A stretch of DNA of 64,000 bases from assembly GCA_035304345.1 (NCBI GenBank), contig DATGQE010000039.1, positions 1-64,000 on the forward strand, in the 5' to 3' direction. The notes beneath the pieces are model-generated. The model did no database searches and had not been told where the DNA came from. It saw nothing but the letters and a program-made list of their open reading frames with translations. Of this stretch, positions 8,373 through 17,362 are shown one piece after another. The stretch is from IDS-8 sp035304345. Its GTDB lineage: Bacteria; Pseudomonadota; Gammaproteobacteria; Steroidobacterales; Woeseiaceae. A program made the translations under genes and the position numbers. How positions within the stretch are numbered: position 1 is the first letter of the stretch; every line of letters starts with the position of its first letter.

Positions 8373-11335
8373 TTCGTGACCTCCACTCGGTGTGAGCGTC
8401 CGCGCCACAGCAGGTTGAGCGCCACGGCGCGCCATCCTTCCGGCAACCGACCTGGAGCCTCCGGATCGACCACCGCTCGGCCGTCGACGAACTGCAAGCC
8501 GAGTATGTGAAACACGAGCGCCTGCCACGTGCCGCCCATGCAGGCCGGGTGCACGCCGAGCGCGCTGTTGCCCATCGCGTCCGAGAGATCGAGCATCAGG
8601 CTCTCCTCCCAGAAGCGCTGCGCATCGGCCTCGAGGCCCAGCCTCGCCGCGAGCGCGGCATGCACGCCCGGCGACAGGCTGCTGCGGTGATCCGTCATGG
8701 GCTCGTAATAGGCGTAGTTCGCCGCCACGATGCGGCGGTCGAAGCTTTGCGGGAACAGGAACGGGAGCATGAGGACGTCCGCCTGCTTGATCAGCTTCAC
8801 GCCGTTGATCTTCTCGAGGTCGAACAGGCGGTCGAGCGGTTGCTCGAGGCGTGCTTCCTCCTCGAGCGGGTAGTCCTCGAGATCGAAGAAGCCCTCGAAC
8901 TGCTCGATGACCCCGTCTGCGCGCGGCGCGGGCACGTACATCCGGCGCGCCACGTCGCGCCATTCCTCCGGCTCGCCGGCCTCGAGCCCGATGCGCGCGG
9001 CGAGCGCGTCCCAGGATGCCGGGTCCTCCGCCCGCAGCCATTCGCTGACCTGCACCGCGCGCTCGAGGTTGAAGCGGGCCATCCAGTTCGTGTAGGCGTT
9101 GTCGTTCACGTCGTGGTGGTACTCGTCGGGGCCCATGACGTCGCGGATGTGCCACGCGCCGCCGTCCGGCACGGCGCGGGAGGTCCAGAAGCGCGCGGTT
9201 TCGGCCAGGATCTCGGCGCCCGGGCCGCGGAGGAACTCGTCGTCTCCGGTCGCTTCCCAGTAGCGCCAGACCGCGTAGGCGACACCGGCCGTCACGTGGA
9301 TCTGCTGGGTGCCCGTGTGCAGCGGGATCTCCTCCCCGGAGCCGGTGATCGCGGCCACGCGCGGCGTGACGTCGGCGCCGGTCACGGTCGATTCCCACGC
9401 GTAGCACGCGCCGCGATACCCGAGCTCCGCGGCCCGGCGACGCGCGCCGTCGAGCGTGTGGTGCCGGTAGGACAGGAGGCAGCGCGCGACGTCGGGCGCC
9501 GTGTGCAGGTAGAAAGGCAGCATGAACACCTCGACGTCCCAGAAGACGTGTCCCTGGTAGCCGGGCCCGCTCAGCGTGCGCGCGCCGACGGAGACGCGCG
9601 GATCGCGGTCCGCCGCGATGGACAGGTGATACGCGAGGAAGCGGAGCGCCTGCTCGTCCGCCGGGTTGCCGAGGACCGTGACGTCCGCCCGCTCCCAGGT
9701 CGCCTGCCAGCGTTGCCCATGCGCTTCCAGCGTGGCGTCGAACTGTTCCCACGTCCGTGCGCGCAGGGCTTCCACGGCGGCGGCTTCGGGATCGTCGACG
9801 TCCCGGCTCGTGTACACCGCCACGTAGCGGCGGAAACGCAGCGTCTCGCCGATCGCGGCCGACACCTGCCATTCGGTGCCGTCCGCCTCGGTCCCGGCCA
9901 GGGCCGTCCGCTGCGCGATGCAGGCGTCGATGCCCGACGCGCGCGTCCTGAAGCATTGCACTTCCAGTGCAGGATCGCGGGTGCGCGGAGGAACGGGCAC
10001 CAGGTGCGGATGGCGGACGGCGAGATCGTCTTCCGCGATCGAAGCATCGATCTCGACCGGCGCCGAGAAGTTCTCGAGCTGCAGGCTCACCTCCTGCAGC
10101 AGGACGTGCGGATCGTCCAGCAGGGCACAACGGCGGGAACGCATCGTGACGATCATCCCGGGCTCGCATTCGTAGGTCGTCTCCGCGTGCAGCAGGCCTT
10201 CCCGCATGTCGAGGATGCGCCGGTGCGTCTTCCAGGCCGGCTGCTCCAGGGACAGCGGTGTGCCGAGCACGGAGATGCGGATGCGGAACGGGAACGGGAA
10301 CGCGACGAAATCGCTCTCGGCGTCGCGGTCTTCCCCGCCGGCGATTCCCGTCGCGGGGTAAGGCGCCTGCTTGCGATCGTAGACACCCGCGATGAGCAGG
10401 TCGCCGCGGGAAAGCGCGAGCGGCGTGTCGAGCGCACCGCGCACGCCGAGATAGCCGTTGCCGACGGTGAACAGGCTCTCGACCCCGTGCTCCCTGGCCG
10501 GATCGAAGCCTTCCTGCTCGATCCGCCAGGAACGCCGCTTCCACGCGGCGATGAACAGGCGTTCCAGGGTGGCGACGTCGAGCTCGCCGAGATCGCTGAC
10601 GACGACGTGCGCCCCGTGATGCTCGAGCGGCAGGCGGTTGCCGCCGCGGTCCACGCCGACGGCGAGCCCGAAACCGCCCCTGCGCGCGGCCGCGATGCCG
10701 GCTGCCGCGTCTTCCACCACGACGGAGCGGCCGGGCGTGACCCCGAGGTCTGCAGCGCAGGCGAGAAACGCGTCCGGGTCGGGCTTGCCGCGCAGGCCAC
10801 GCTCCGCCGCGTCGATGCCGTCCACGCGCGCGTCGAACAGGACGTCGGTCCCGGTCCGCGCGAGGATGTCCCTCCCGTTCCGGCTCGACGTCACGATGCC
10901 CAAGCGCGCGCCGGCGCCGCGCAGCGCTTCGATGAACGCGACGGTCGACTCGAACACCTCGACGCCGCGCTCCTCCAGCAGCCGCCGGAACAGGGCGTCC
11001 TTCCGTGCGGCGAGCGCGTGGATCGTCTCGGCGTCCCGCGCGTCGTCCGGCTTGCCTTCCGGCAGCTCGATGCCGCGACTCCTCAGGAAGCTGCGGACGC
11101 CTTCCTCGCGCGGCTTGCCGTCGACGTAAGCGCGGTAGTCGCGACCGGCATCGAAGGCGCGGAAAGGTTCTCCCTCGCGCTCGGCACGCCGGCGCAGGAA
11201 ATCGTCGAACAGCGCCTTCCAGGCTTGCGCGTGCAGGGTCGCGGTACGCGTCAGCACGCCGTCCATGTCGAAGATCACGGCATCGAACGCCGTTCGTCGG
11301 GAGGACTCCGGGCTGGCCACACCTGTTTCCGGCAT
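8369..11335 (-). CDS. Fusion of HAD phosphatase/phosphomutase and GH65 glycoside phosphorylase/hydrolase
   Basis: A 988-residue two-domain enzyme. Residues 15-245 form a HAD-superfamily domain of the beta-phosphoglucomutase type: nucleophile Asp23 and acid Asp25 in FDMDGVLT, TSS at 149-151, and VVEDAAAG at 206-213. Residues 270-975 form a GH65 domain with the general acid Glu738 in MGPDEYHHDVND. GH65 enzymes act on alpha-linked disaccharides such as trehalose, maltose or kojibiose, often by phosphorolysis to beta-glucose-1-phosphate, which a beta-phosphoglucomutase converts to glucose-6-phosphate. The fusion could therefore carry out consecutive steps. Mycobacterial OtsB1 (Rv2006) has a comparable HAD-plus-GH65 layout, so trehalose metabolism is the leading guess. 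It is translationally coupled to the downstream Usp gene. Confidence 0.88.
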   Translation of the reverse strand: MPETGVASPESSRRTAFDAVIFDMDGVLTRTATLHAQAWKALFDDFLRRRAEREGEPFRAFDAGRDYRAYVDGKPREEGVRSFLRSRGIELPEGKPDDARDAETIHALAARKDALFRRLLEERGVEVFESTVAFIEALRGAGARLGIVTSSRNGRDILARTGTDVLFDARVDGIDAAERGLRGKPDPDAFLACAADLGVTPGRSVVVEDAAAGIAAARRGGFGLAVGVDRGGNRLPLEHHGAHVVVSDLGELDVATLERLFIAAWKRRSWRIEQEGFDPAREHGVESLFTVGNGYLGVRGALDTPLALSRGDLLIAGVYDRKQAPYPATGIAGGEDRDAESDFVAFPFPFRIRISVLGTPLSLEQPAWKTHRRILDMREGLLHAETTYECEPGMIVTMRSRRCALLDDPHVLLQEVSLQLENFSAPVEIDASIAEDDLAVRHPHLVPVPPRTRDPALEVQCFRTRASGIDACIAQRTALAGTEADGTEWQVSAAIGETLRFRRYVAVYTSRDVDDPEAAAVEALRARTWEQFDATLEAHGQRWQATWERADVTVLGNPADEQALRFLAYHLSIAADRDPRVSVGARTLSGPGYQGHVFWDVEVFMLPFYLHTAPDVARCLLSYRHHTLDGARRRAAELGYRGACYAWESTVTGADVTPRVAAITGSGEEIPLHTGTQQIHVTAGVAYAVWRYWEATGDDEFLRGPGAEILAETARFWTSRAVPDGGAWHIRDVMGPDEYHHDVNDNAYTNWMARFNLERAVQVSEWLRAEDPASWDALAARIGLEAGEPEEWRDVARRMYVPAPRADGVIEQFEGFFDLEDYPLEEEARLEQPLDRLFDLEKINGVKLIKQADVLMLPFLFPQSFDRRIVAANYAYYEPMTDHRSSLSPGVHAALAARLGLEADAQRFWEESLMLDLSDAMGNSALGVHPACMGGTWQALVFHILGLQFVDGRAVVDPEAPGRLPEGWRAVALNLLWRGRSHRVEVTK

Positions 11336-11463
11336 CGGGGGACGCAGTGCTGAAAATCGACCAAGGGGTGCTCTTCAGGGCATGACCTGATGCGAGCACG
11401 GGTGCCGGCGGCGCGTCATGGCCAGTATAGCAAGGCCGAAACGGCCCGAGAGTGGCGCGAACG

Positions 11464-13410
11464 TTACCCCGCGGGGGCACCGTCTCCTGCCGCGACATCG
11501 CCCTGCTCGACGATCTTCCGGAGCAGCACGGGATCGACCGGCTTCGTCAGGTGCCTGTCGAACCCGGCTTCGGCGGCGAGCCGCTTGTCCTCGTCCTGGC
11601 CCCACCCGGTCAGCGCGATGAGCCGCGGGTGCCCTCCGTTGCCGCGCCCGCGAATCGCCCGCGCCACCTCGTAGCCGTCGACGCTCGGCAGCCCGATGTC
11701 GAGGATGACGATATCGGGATCGAGCCGCGCGCTCGCCTCGATCGCCTGCAGGCCGTCATGCGCGACGTGCGTCTCGTGCCCGGCCACCCGCAGGAGCTGG
11801 CTGATGCTTTCGGCCGCATCCACGTTGTCGTCGACGACGAGAATGCGCAGCGCCCGGTGCTCCGCGGTCTCCCAGCCGTGCGCCGGCTCCCGCGATGCCT
11901 GCGTGCCCGCTGCCCCGACGCACACCGGCAGCCGCACGAGGAACTCGCTCCCGTGACCCGGACCGTCGCTGCACGCCTCGATCTGCCCCCCGTGCAGCTC
12001 GACGAGGTGCCGCGCCAGCGACAGGCCGATGCCGAGCCCTGCCCGCGAAGGATCGGCTGCATGATCGACGCGGGTGAACGTGTCGAAGACCCGCGGCAGC
12101 ACGTCCGGGGGGATCCCGATGCCCGTGTCCTTCACCCGCGCGACGATCGTGTCGCCTTCGCGCGCCGCGAGCAGCGAGATGTTCCCGCCCGGTGGCGTGT
12201 ATTTCGCGGCATTGTTGAGCAGGTTGACGAACACCTGCGCGAGGCGGGTCGGGTCGGCGTCGACGAACACGGGCTCGGTCGGCAGCGCGACCGACAGCGT
12301 GTGGCCGGAGGCGTCGATGAGCGGGCGGCTCGCCTCCACCGCGCTCCGAATCACGTCGGCGAGATTCGTTTCTTCCGTCTGCAGGAGCAGGCGGCCGAGC
12401 GTGATGCGCGAGATGTCGAGAAGATCGTCCACGAGCCGGGCGAGATGGCGCACCTGCCGGTCGATCATGTCGCGCGCGTTCTCGCGCATGGACTCGGGCG
12501 CGTTCTCGAGGTGCAGGATCTGCACCGCGTTGCGGATGGGCGCCAGGGGATTGCGCAGCTCGTGGGCCAGCGTCGCGATGAACTCGTCCTTGCGGCGGTC
12601 CGCCTCGCGCAACGCTTCCTGCGCGGCCTTCTCTTCCGTGATGTCCATGAGCGAGCCGAGATAGCCCGCGAGCTCGCCGTGCCGCCGCAGCAGCGGCCGG
12701 CCGCGGTGGATCACCCAGCGCCACGTGCCGTCATGGTGGCGCATCCGGTAGAAGACGGTGAAGTCGCGCCGGTGCGCGGCAGCGTCGGCGAGCATCTCCT
12801 CGACGTGCGGGCGGTCGTCCGGGTGAATCGCCGAGGTCCACCCCTCGCCGAGCAGTGCCTCCCGCTCGAGCCCGGTGAATGCGTGCCATTCGCGGTTGAC
12901 GAACGTGCACGCACCGTCGGCATCGCTGGCCCAGAGCAGCGCGGGAACGCCGTCGGCAAGGTTCCGGATGCGCTCGTAGCGCTCGTGTGTGGCGCGCTCG
13001 GAAGCGGAGCGCACCTCGGTCTCGCGCTCCAGGTCCCGCTGCTGCTCGCGCGAGCTCTGCGCACGTGCCTCGGCCCTGTCCCGCGCGCGCCGTACCGCTG
13101 CTCCGCAGCCGATGACGGCGGCGAAGGACAGGCCGTACAGGCACGAGCCGACGAGGTCGGCGACGCTCCCGAAAGGCAGACCGCCGACGAACAGGACATG
13201 GCCGAGGAAGTAGCCGACGACGGCGACCATCGCGGCGGGTCCCGCACCGCCGTGCCAGACCGCGATCGCCACGGCAGCGAACGTCAGGGCGTGCGGGTAC
13301 GCGCCTTCGAGGAACGGCGCAACGCCGAGGCGCAAGCCCACGGCCACCGCGAGCGCGGCCAAGGCCACGCCGTAGCGGCGCAGCCCAGAATGCGTGTTGA
13401 CGCCCCACAT
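11464..13410 (-). CDS. Hybrid sensor histidine kinase (membrane, PAS, HisKA, HATPase, receiver)
   Basis: A 648-residue signalling protein. Residues 10-105 contain about four hydrophobic helices. A PAS domain with a PAC-like end spans roughly 145-260 (NREWHAFTG, then GYLGSLMDITE). The dimerisation domain carries the phospho-accepting His283 in LAHELRNPLAP. The ATPase domain has the N box near Asn399/Asn400, DTGIGIP near 428 and GLGIGLSLA near 458. A C-terminal receiver has VVDDN near 525 and the phospho-acceptor Asp571 in ILDIGLP. No separate response regulator is adjacent, so output may go through a distant regulator or phosphotransfer protein. The signal sensed is not evident. Confidence 0.93.
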   Translation of the reverse strand: MWGVNTHSGLRRYGVALAALAVAVGLRLGVAPFLEGAYPHALTFAAVAIAVWHGGAGPAAMVAVVGYFLGHVLFVGGLPFGSVADLVGSCLYGLSFAAVIGCGAAVRRARDRAEARAQSSREQQRDLERETEVRSASERATHERYERIRNLADGVPALLWASDADGACTFVNREWHAFTGLEREALLGEGWTSAIHPDDRPHVEEMLADAAAHRRDFTVFYRMRHHDGTWRWVIHRGRPLLRRHGELAGYLGSLMDITEEKAAQEALREADRRKDEFIATLAHELRNPLAPIRNAVQILHLENAPESMRENARDMIDRQVRHLARLVDDLLDISRITLGRLLLQTEETNLADVIRSAVEASRPLIDASGHTLSVALPTEPVFVDADPTRLAQVFVNLLNNAAKYTPPGGNISLLAAREGDTIVARVKDTGIGIPPDVLPRVFDTFTRVDHAADPSRAGLGIGLSLARHLVELHGGQIEACSDGPGHGSEFLVRLPVCVGAAGTQASREPAHGWETAEHRALRILVVDDNVDAAESISQLLRVAGHETHVAHDGLQAIEASARLDPDIVILDIGLPSVDGYEVARAIRGRGNGGHPRLIALTGWGQDEDKRLAAEAGFDRHLTKPVDPVLLRKIVEQGDVAAGDGAPAG

Positions 13411-13544
13411 GCGCCCTGGCTGAAGCTGGCCCTGCCGGAAGTGTTACCGAAATGTCGCTGATCGACGACAAAACGTCAAATCGGGCCCACGTCGCCGGTC
13501 GTATGTGCTAGGCAGGGTCCCAAGGCCTCGACCGCGCGATACGT

Positions 13545-13916
13545 ATGCTACACCTCGAGTTCACGATCGTCGGCCCCCGGTTCTTCGTTCCCGAGCCGGC
13601 TGCGGCTTTTCGCTTCGACACGGCCGGGGTCACGGCGCTTCCCGGTCGACGCCCGGTGGCGCAGTTCTCCGGCCGCATGTGGAAGATCAACGGGCAGTTC
13701 TTCTCGTCCTGCCGCTGCCGGGAACCGGCACGCGTGCAGTTCGAGGACGACGAGGGCAACCTGGCCGATCCGGTCGGGCCCCTGGAGTCGCTCGCCCTGT
13801 ACGGCGGCTCGCTCTACGCGGGCAAGACGCTGCTGGCGCGCTTCGACGAAGGACGGCGGGTCTGGCACCGCGCAAGCCCGGAGGCGGATTACGCCGCGAT
13901 CGTCATCAGCGCGTGA
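13545..13916 (+). CDS. Hypothetical protein, 123 residues
   Basis: I do not recognise a family. The protein has no signal peptide or membrane segment. It alternates short hydrophobic strands with charged loops, has a Cys-x-Cys pair (SSCRCREP, near residue 58), and reads like a small all-beta domain. Other frames overlap it, so the call rests on residue composition and on fitting the gap between flanking genes. It is upstream of, and in the same direction as, the membrane-protein gene at 13996. Confidence 0.45.
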   Translation: MLHLEFTIVGPRFFVPEPAAAFRFDTAGVTALPGRRPVAQFSGRMWKINGQFFSSCRCREPARVQFEDDEGNLADPVGPLESLALYGGSLYAGKTLLARFDEGRRVWHRASPEADYAAIVISA

Positions 13917-13995
13917 CGCGCGAAAGCTTCCCTTGCGACAGGGCGCACACGTACCTGCCGCTGCAAAAACCGCGTACATCCGATAGGCTGTCGCG

Positions 13996-14697
13996 ATGAT
14001 CCTGCGCGTCCTCCCGCTGGTGGCCGGTCTCGTGCCGGTGCTCACCGTGACGGTGAGCTACATGATTTCCATCGAGACGGCCGGGATACCGTCGTGCAAC
14101 CCGTTCCTCGACGGGTGCACGTCCGTGAGCTCGACCGGGCGCCATGAGCCGGCGAGCTACCTGTTCAAGGGCCTGATGATGCCGCAGGCTATCGTGCTTT
14201 CCGCGTACTGGCTGCTGAACGTCGGCTGGCTGCGCGCACTGGAGCGGGCCCGAGGCGGTGACGCCGATGCCGGCACCGCCATCGGCGTCGTCGGCGTCAC
14301 CGGGTCGCTGTTTTTGATCCTGTACGTGACGTTCCTCGGCAGCGAAGTCCCGTTCTACGAGTTCATGCGCCGCTACGGCGTGTACCTGTACTTCGCGCTG
14401 AACGTCGTCGCGCAGCTCATGCTCGTGTATCGCATCCTGCCGTTCGCCCGCGAGTGGCCCGGCGGCACGTTTCTCCGCGTGGCGCGGCTGCAGCTCTTCC
14501 TCGCGTGGGTGCCGTTCGCGATGGGCATCCTGAACCTGGTCCTCAAGGCGACCCTGGAGGAGAGCCGTCCCGCGGAGAACCGCATCGAGTGGACGTTCGC
14601 CCTGCTGATGCAGGCCTACTTCCTGCTGACGTACTGGTCGTGGCGGGAAACGCAGTTCTCCGCCAGGTTCGAAGTCGCGCGGCAGGGATCCGCGTAA
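13996..14697 (+). CDS. Multi-pass membrane protein, possibly FRAG1/DRAM/Sfk1-like
   Basis: A 233-residue protein with about six hydrophobic helices. The first is followed by an extracytoplasmic loop with two cysteines (SCNPFLDGC) and a GRHEPASYLFKG segment. That loop pattern and the helix count recall the FRAG1/DRAM/Sfk1 family, whose bacterial members are of unknown function; I hold this loosely. The 3' end overlaps the 3' end of the convergent diheme peroxidase gene by 82 bp, an unusually long convergent overlap. Confidence 0.6.
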   Translation: MILRVLPLVAGLVPVLTVTVSYMISIETAGIPSCNPFLDGCTSVSSTGRHEPASYLFKGLMMPQAIVLSAYWLLNVGWLRALERARGGDADAGTAIGVVGVTGSLFLILYVTFLGSEVPFYEFMRRYGVYLYFALNVVAQLMLVYRILPFAREWPGGTFLRVARLQLFLAWVPFAMGILNLVLKATLEESRPAENRIEWTFALLMQAYFLLTYWSWRETQFSARFEVARQGSA

Positions 14698-15812
14698 CGC
14701 GGGTTCGTCAAGAGCGACAGGTCCGTCAGCGACGCCAGGAAGGCGATGAGGTCCATCTTCTCCTCCGCCGTGAGCTCGAACCCGCGCACGAAGGCGGATT
14801 TGTACGGGTTGCGGCGGCCGTCGCCGGCATAAGGTCCGTCCTCGACCAGGCGCCCGCCACGCCGGTAATGCTCGACGACCTCGTCGAGCGTCCGCATGCT
14901 GCCGTCGTGCATGTACGGCGCCGTGACCGCGACGTTGCGCAGCGTGGGCGCCTTGAAGCGTCCCATGTCGCGGCGTTCCCCGGTGATGTCGTGCAGCCCG
15001 GTGTTGTCCGGCGGATAGGCACCGGTACTGCCGATGTTGTACAGGCCGTTGTTGTGGAAGCCGAACGGCGTGACGATCGCGTTCGCGTGCGTGCTGCTGT
15101 CGGTGAAATTGAAGCCGCCGTGGCAATGGAAGCATTCGAGCCGCTCGGAGAAGAAAAGCTGCATGCCCCGGACGGCGGACGGGCTGAGCGCGCTTTCGTC
15201 GCCGCGCAGGTACCGATCGTAGGGCGAATCGAACGACACGATCGTGCGCACGAAGGCGGCGATCGCCCGCACCACGTTGAGGGTCGACCAGGGTTTCGCA
15301 TCGGACGGGAACGCTTCCTCGAACGCCGCGCGATACCACGGGTCACTCCGCACCAGCTCGACGATGTCGGCCTCCCTTCCCGCCATGCCCATCTCGACCG
15401 GGTCGTCGCCGAACAGCGGGGTCAGTGCCTGCACCTCGAGGGTGTCGAGCAACGGGTTGGCCCACGTGAGGCGGCTCGCGTACCCCGCGTTCGCCAGCGT
15501 CATCGCACCGCGCGGATGCACTTCTCCCGTCGCGCCGATCGAGCGGGCACGCCCGTCGGTGAACGCGAGCTCCTGGCGATGGCACGTGGCGCAGGCCATG
15601 CTGCCGTTCACGGACAACCGCGTGTCGTAGAACAGTCGCCGGCCCAGCTCGACCTTGGCGGCGCTCATCGGGTTGTCGTCCGGCACGGGCGGCGGCGGCA
15701 CGCCGGCCGGCAGGGTCCACTCGTAGCCCTCCCTTCCGGCGACGAGCAGCGCGGCGACCCCGGCCGCGGCCGCGAGCGCGACCGCCGCTGCGGCCACCGC
15801 GAACGGCCTCAT
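14616..15812 (-). CDS. mbnH: MbnH-type diheme cytochrome c peroxidase-family enzyme
   Basis: A 398-residue exported diheme protein. An N-terminal hydrophobic helix (residues 5-25) directs export. Two CxxCH haem-attachment motifs are present, MACATCHRQE near residue 94 and ECFHCHGGF near residue 231, with the bacterial cytochrome c peroxidase layout and the late PYMHDGSM segment. In characterised pairs, MbnH oxidises a tryptophan of its partner MbnP to kynurenine, allowing MbnP to bind copper. Its start overlaps the stop of the MbnP-like gene by 4 bp (ATGA), supporting a functional pair. The C-terminus (LLTNPRYADP) matches the usual end of the family, so the overlap with the membrane-protein gene is probably real. 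Confidence 0.85.
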   Translation of the reverse strand: MRPFAVAAAAVALAAAAGVAALLVAGREGYEWTLPAGVPPPPVPDDNPMSAAKVELGRRLFYDTRLSVNGSMACATCHRQELAFTDGRARSIGATGEVHPRGAMTLANAGYASRLTWANPLLDTLEVQALTPLFGDDPVEMGMAGREADIVELVRSDPWYRAAFEEAFPSDAKPWSTLNVVRAIAAFVRTIVSFDSPYDRYLRGDESALSPSAVRGMQLFFSERLECFHCHGGFNFTDSSTHANAIVTPFGFHNNGLYNIGSTGAYPPDNTGLHDITGERRDMGRFKAPTLRNVAVTAPYMHDGSMRTLDEVVEHYRRGGRLVEDGPYAGDGRRNPYKSAFVRGFELTAEEKMDLIAFLASLTDLSLLTNPRYADPCRATSNLAENCVSRHDQYVSRK

Positions 15813-16597
15813 CGTGCCTTTCGCGCCTCGAACGCCGCCGCCGGGCGGCGCACCTCGCCGGTGGCGAAGTCGAGGCCGAGCGCGGCGAACGGCGCCTCGC
15901 AGCTCGTCTCCGGCGGGCCCGACGAGCAGCTTCCGGGCTCGCCATCGTCGAGGTCGATGCCGTCGAACAGCTTCGCGAGGTCGAGCACGACCGTGTCCTC
16001 GCCGGCGACGTAGTCCGGCAGCTCGACGAGCGGCCGGTTCGACGAGCGGCAGCCGCCGGGTTCCGTGACCGTGCCTTCGCAGCGCGTGCTGCCGAGGTGA
16101 ATCCAGAAGCCGTCATCTTCTCGCGCGATGCCGGCGCGGAGGAAGCGGTAGCCGCTGGTCCAGTGCCAATGCATCGACGTGTCCTGCAGCGGCGCCGCGG
16201 CGGTGAGGGGATCGCCGTGGTTCAGGTGCTCCGGCACGCCGATGCGGAAGCGGAGGCCCTCGTAACCCTGTGCGGGCGCCCGCCCGCGGACGACCGAGCG
16301 CATCGTCGGCGTGCCGTTGGTGCAGGCGCCCTCGCCGTCCTCGAAGTCGAGGAGCGCCACGTCCTGGCTCTGCCAGGGCGGGTCAGCCACGAGCTCGAGC
16401 GGGACGGGTCCGTCGTCGCCCTCGAGCTCGATGTCGTAGACGTAGAAGCGCAGGTCGGTCAGCGTGAAACCGCTCGTGTCATCGGTGCAGCCGATGGTCG
16501 CATCCCCGAAGCGCACCTCGAAAGGGATGTCGATCGGCGAGGTGGCGCCGGAGCACCCGGCGAGACAGGCAATCGATAACGTGAGCAGCGGGCGCAT
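15809..16597 (-). CDS. mbnP: MbnP-type copper-binding lipoprotein (four-Cys metallo-mystery pair protein)
   Basis: A 262-residue protein with a lipoprotein signal: hydrophobic stretch ending in LAGC near residue 14 from the ATG at 16597. A GTG at 16624 would add nine residues before the signal and is less likely. The mature part has scattered cysteines and the family hallmark HWHWTSGYRFLRAG, where His and Trp residues are candidate copper ligands and kynurenine precursor. The family occurs next to MbnH-like diheme enzymes, as here. No methanobactin precursor, MbnB/C, MATE exporter or TonB receptor gene lies in the window, so this is a stand-alone pair of the wider family. Confidence 0.85.
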   Translation of the reverse strand: MRPLLTLSIACLAGCSGATSPIDIPFEVRFGDATIGCTDDTSGFTLTDLRFYVYDIELEGDDGPVPLELVADPPWQSQDVALLDFEDGEGACTNGTPTMRSVVRGRAPAQGYEGLRFRIGVPEHLNHGDPLTAAAPLQDTSMHWHWTSGYRFLRAGIAREDDGFWIHLGSTRCEGTVTEPGGCRSSNRPLVELPDYVAGEDTVVLDLAKLFDGIDLDDGEPGSCSSGPPETSCEAPFAALGLDFATGEVRRPAAAFEARKAR

Positions 16598-16682
16598 AGC
16601 GTCGCGCCAATTATCGCCGATCACCGCCTTTCTTCAGAACCGCTGACCCGGGCGGGCCCGACCGTCCCGGGTCCGGCGGGCT

Positions 16683-17189
16683 TCACGGGCGGGAGCCCGC
16701 GGTGAACACCGGGGTCTCGTCCTCGTCGGCGGTGTTGTAGTCGAGCATGCCGGACGCGAGGAGATCGCTGGACGCGCGCGCCACCGACAACTCGGTCTGG
16801 ACCTCCCGCAGGAGCGCCTCCGAGCGCGTCTGCTCGGTCGCCCGCTCGGTGAGCTCCGCGCGGAGCTCGTTCGTCTTCAGCACGGACTCGCGCAGGTCGG
16901 CCCGCAACTTCTCGATGCGGCTCTCGTGGCCCGCGATCACCTCGTCGCGCGCCTGCAGGAGCTTCTGGGTCTCGGTGAGCTCGCGCTCTTTCGCGTCGAG
17001 CTGCCCGCGGACTTTCTCGGTCTGGGTTTGCGCCACGCGCAGCTCCGCCGCGAGCGACCGGATGCGGTCGTCGCGCGGATCGCGCTCGGCGGTCGTCAGC
17101 TTGCGGCCGATCCAGCCGCTCACCTTGGCCACCAGCCAGCCCGCGATGAACGCGCCGAGGAGCAGGTATTCCGAGAATTCGAGTGGCAT
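16683..17189 (-). CDS. Membrane-anchored coiled-coil protein of unknown function
   Basis: A 168-residue protein: one N-terminal membrane helix (about residues 6-25, LLLGAFIAGWLVAKVSGWIG) followed by a long charged heptad region (about 35-140), then an acidic tail. Such proteins often act as spacers or envelope-associated scaffolds, but no family is recognisable. The ATG at 17189 is preferred; a TTG at 17195 lies two codons upstream. It stands alone between mbnP and glpQ, on the same strand. Confidence 0.6.
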   Translation of the reverse strand: MPLEFSEYLLLGAFIAGWLVAKVSGWIGRKLTTAERDPRDDRIRSLAAELRVAQTQTEKVRGQLDAKERELTETQKLLQARDEVIAGHESRIEKLRADLRESVLKTNELRAELTERATEQTRSEALLREVQTELSVARASSDLLASGMLDYNTADEDETPVFTAGSRP

Positions 17190-17362
17190 GCCCAAGCCCG
17201 GCCGAACCTCCGGTAACGCCGTAGGGTATGCGTTTTCTCACCCCGGAACATGACCGAGTTCTCAATCCCGGCGGATGAGGCCGCGGTCACCGTTCGCCCG
17301 GGCCGCGCCCTTCTCCCTGTGCAGACAATCACGTACGCGCTATTTCTCGACGGCTTGTACGC

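Noticed and set aside
8507..11353. 948-residue open frame on the plus strand, opposite the HAD-GH65 gene
   Set aside because: It is the mirror of a high-GC coding frame: rich in Arg, Val, Ala and His, with no motif. The minus-strand frame has clear HAD and GH65 catalytic residues.
11452..13461. 669-residue plus-strand frame opposite the histidine kinase
   Set aside because: Same shadow effect; the minus strand has all kinase and receiver motifs in order.
15809..16624. MbnP-like gene starting at GTG 16624
   Set aside because: The nine extra residues precede a complete lipoprotein signal that starts naturally at the ATG at 16597.
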